A program made the position numbers and the translations under genes. From Actinomycetota bacterium (GTDB taxonomy: Bacteria > Actinomycetota > Actinomycetes > S36-B12 > UBA10799): DNA of 5,256 nt. The notes below the pieces were generated by a model. It saw only the letters and a list, made by a program, of their open reading frames with translations, searched no databases and was not told the DNA's origin. Position 1 is the stretch's first letter, and each line of letters opens with the position of its first letter. Of the stretch, positions 4,669 to 5,256 are shown piece by piece. The stretch spans positions 1-5,256 of the forward strand of contig JAUPKM010000341.1 of NCBI GenBank assembly GCA_030837445.1. The letters run 5' to 3'.

Positions 4669-5256
4669 ATGGCTGATCGGAACCGCCCGCACCTGTTCGT
4701 CGAGGGGCGGGTCACCGCTGAGGAGTATCGGCGCCCCCCGGCTGGTGGCGGACGCAGCGAGGAGGTCCCACCACCAGCTGATCGCGCAGGCCATGCCCGC
4801 GGGCTGATCACTGCTCTGGAGCGGGCGGACTCTGCGGGCCGCAGCCGCCGCGCGGCTGCACCGGTGTCGGTACCTGGTGCCCTTCCCGGCGTGTACGTGA
4901 CCTTCGAGAGCTTCCCCGGCCTCGATCTGGCTCTGAAATCCCTCGACCCGCAGCGGGGCCGGGTCCACGCCGAACTACGCGGCGTCCACCGTGAGGACCG
5001 ACCGGCTGGGCCCGTCGAGGTAGCTACGGTTCTCATCCCGGACGGCAAAGTCGGCACGTTCGTGCGCACCTTCGAGCGCTACGAGATGACTGCGGGTGAG
5101 ACCAAGCCGAAGCACCAGAACGCGGTCGACCGGGTAGCTGACATCGCCGCAGCGTCGGTACGGGCGCTCTGGACCGACAGCCCGGCCGATTTCCCCGCTG
5201 CCGGCCAGACCGTCTGGTGGGAGGTCTGGCTCCGCCGCAGGGACAGCAACGAGGCC
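4669..5256 (+). CDS. Subtilisin-like (S8) serine peptidase, N-terminal part, runs off the right edge
   Basis: The frame is open from ATG 4669 for 196 codons to the last base of the window. It starts MADRNRPHLFVEGRVTAEEY, then has a Pro/Gly-rich linker (residues 22-40). A folded N-terminal domain follows with PGVYVTFESFPGLDLALKSL (73-92), VEVATVLIPDGKVGTFVRTF (116-135), TKPKHQNAVDRVADI (145-159) and ALWTDSPADFP (166-176), ending in VWWEVWLRR. This is the N-terminal domain typical of S8 peptidases encoded beside AAA ATPases. The catalytic Asp, His and Ser lie beyond the window, so activity cannot be confirmed. There is no signal peptide, which suggests cytoplasmic action. The start lies six bases after the ATPase stop, in the same frame, with only a weak AGGG before it, so translation is probably coupled. 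Confidence 0.82.
   Translation, partial: MADRNRPHLFVEGRVTAEEYRRPPAGGGRSEEVPPPADRAGHARGLITALERADSAGRSRRAAAPVSVPGALPGVYVTFESFPGLDLALKSLDPQRGRVHAELRGVHREDRPAGPVEVATVLIPDGKVGTFVRTFERYEMTAGETKPKHQNAVDRVADIAAASVRALWTDSPADFPAAGQTVWWEVWLRRRDSNEA

Noticed and set aside
4841..4859. 8-bp inverted repeat GCAGCCGC/GCGGCTGC with a 3-base loop
   Set aside because: It falls inside the protease coding sequence in an Arg/Ala-rich stretch, where GC-rich codons make such symmetry by chance. There is no T-run or regulatory context.
4150..5069. Two long minus-strand frames (272 and 279 codons) opposite the ATPase and protease
   Set aside because: The plus strand encodes Walker A/B motifs and the S8-associated N-terminal domain with good start signals. 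The minus frames have no recognisable motifs or ribosome binding sites.
1..5256. tRNA, rRNA, CRISPR array or transposase genes
   Set aside because: No cloverleaf-like or rRNA-like sequence, no regularly spaced repeats and no transposase or integrase motifs were found on either strand by eye.

Overview
The window is high-GC DNA with strongly G/C-ending codons, actinobacterial and most like Streptomyces or a close relative. This call rests on codon bias and on family resemblance recalled from memory; no search was run. It reads as an accessory or defence-type region: a few intact small genes are set among several gutted ones.

Left part (1-1001): a minus-strand gene starts at 101 and runs off the left edge. 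Behind it lies a minus-strand remnant of unknown origin (98-253). Next is a fossil toxin-antitoxin locus (244-372) in which a VapB piece is fused in frame to the C-terminal third of a VapC, with everything between deleted. On the plus strand follow the remains of an ABC exporter operon: an ATPase reduced to its Walker A region plus its last residues (382-509), and a permease reduced to its first ~18 residues plus a ~146-residue C-terminal piece (506-1001).

Middle part (1012-2347): three intact small genes on the minus strand. They are a MazG-like nucleotide pyrophosphohydrolase (1012-1413) and a complete vapBC pair (vapB 1973-2251, vapC 1576-1980) with an 8-base overlap. A perfect 11-bp inverted repeat lies 9 bp upstream of vapB and is the obvious candidate for its autoregulatory operator. 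The live vapC and vapB are close relatives of the fossil at 244-372.

Right-middle (2384-3667): a plus-strand pseudogene of an AlbA_2/HATPase_c_4-type ATP-binding regulator. It lacks its N-terminus and has an internal deletion and frame change near 2855-2867. A possible minus-strand gene tail lies at 2384-2480.

Right part (3606-5256): the main functional system. A complete 326-residue AAA+ ATPase (3682-4662) has a strong ribosome binding site and a candidate promoter. Six bases after its stop begins the N-terminal 196 residues of what appears to be its partner, a subtilisin-like (S8) serine peptidase whose catalytic domain lies beyond the window. The likely logic is that the ATPase controls or feeds the protease, as in AAA/subtilase pairs suspected to act in conflict or stress responses. 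This function is inferred and not shown by the sequence.
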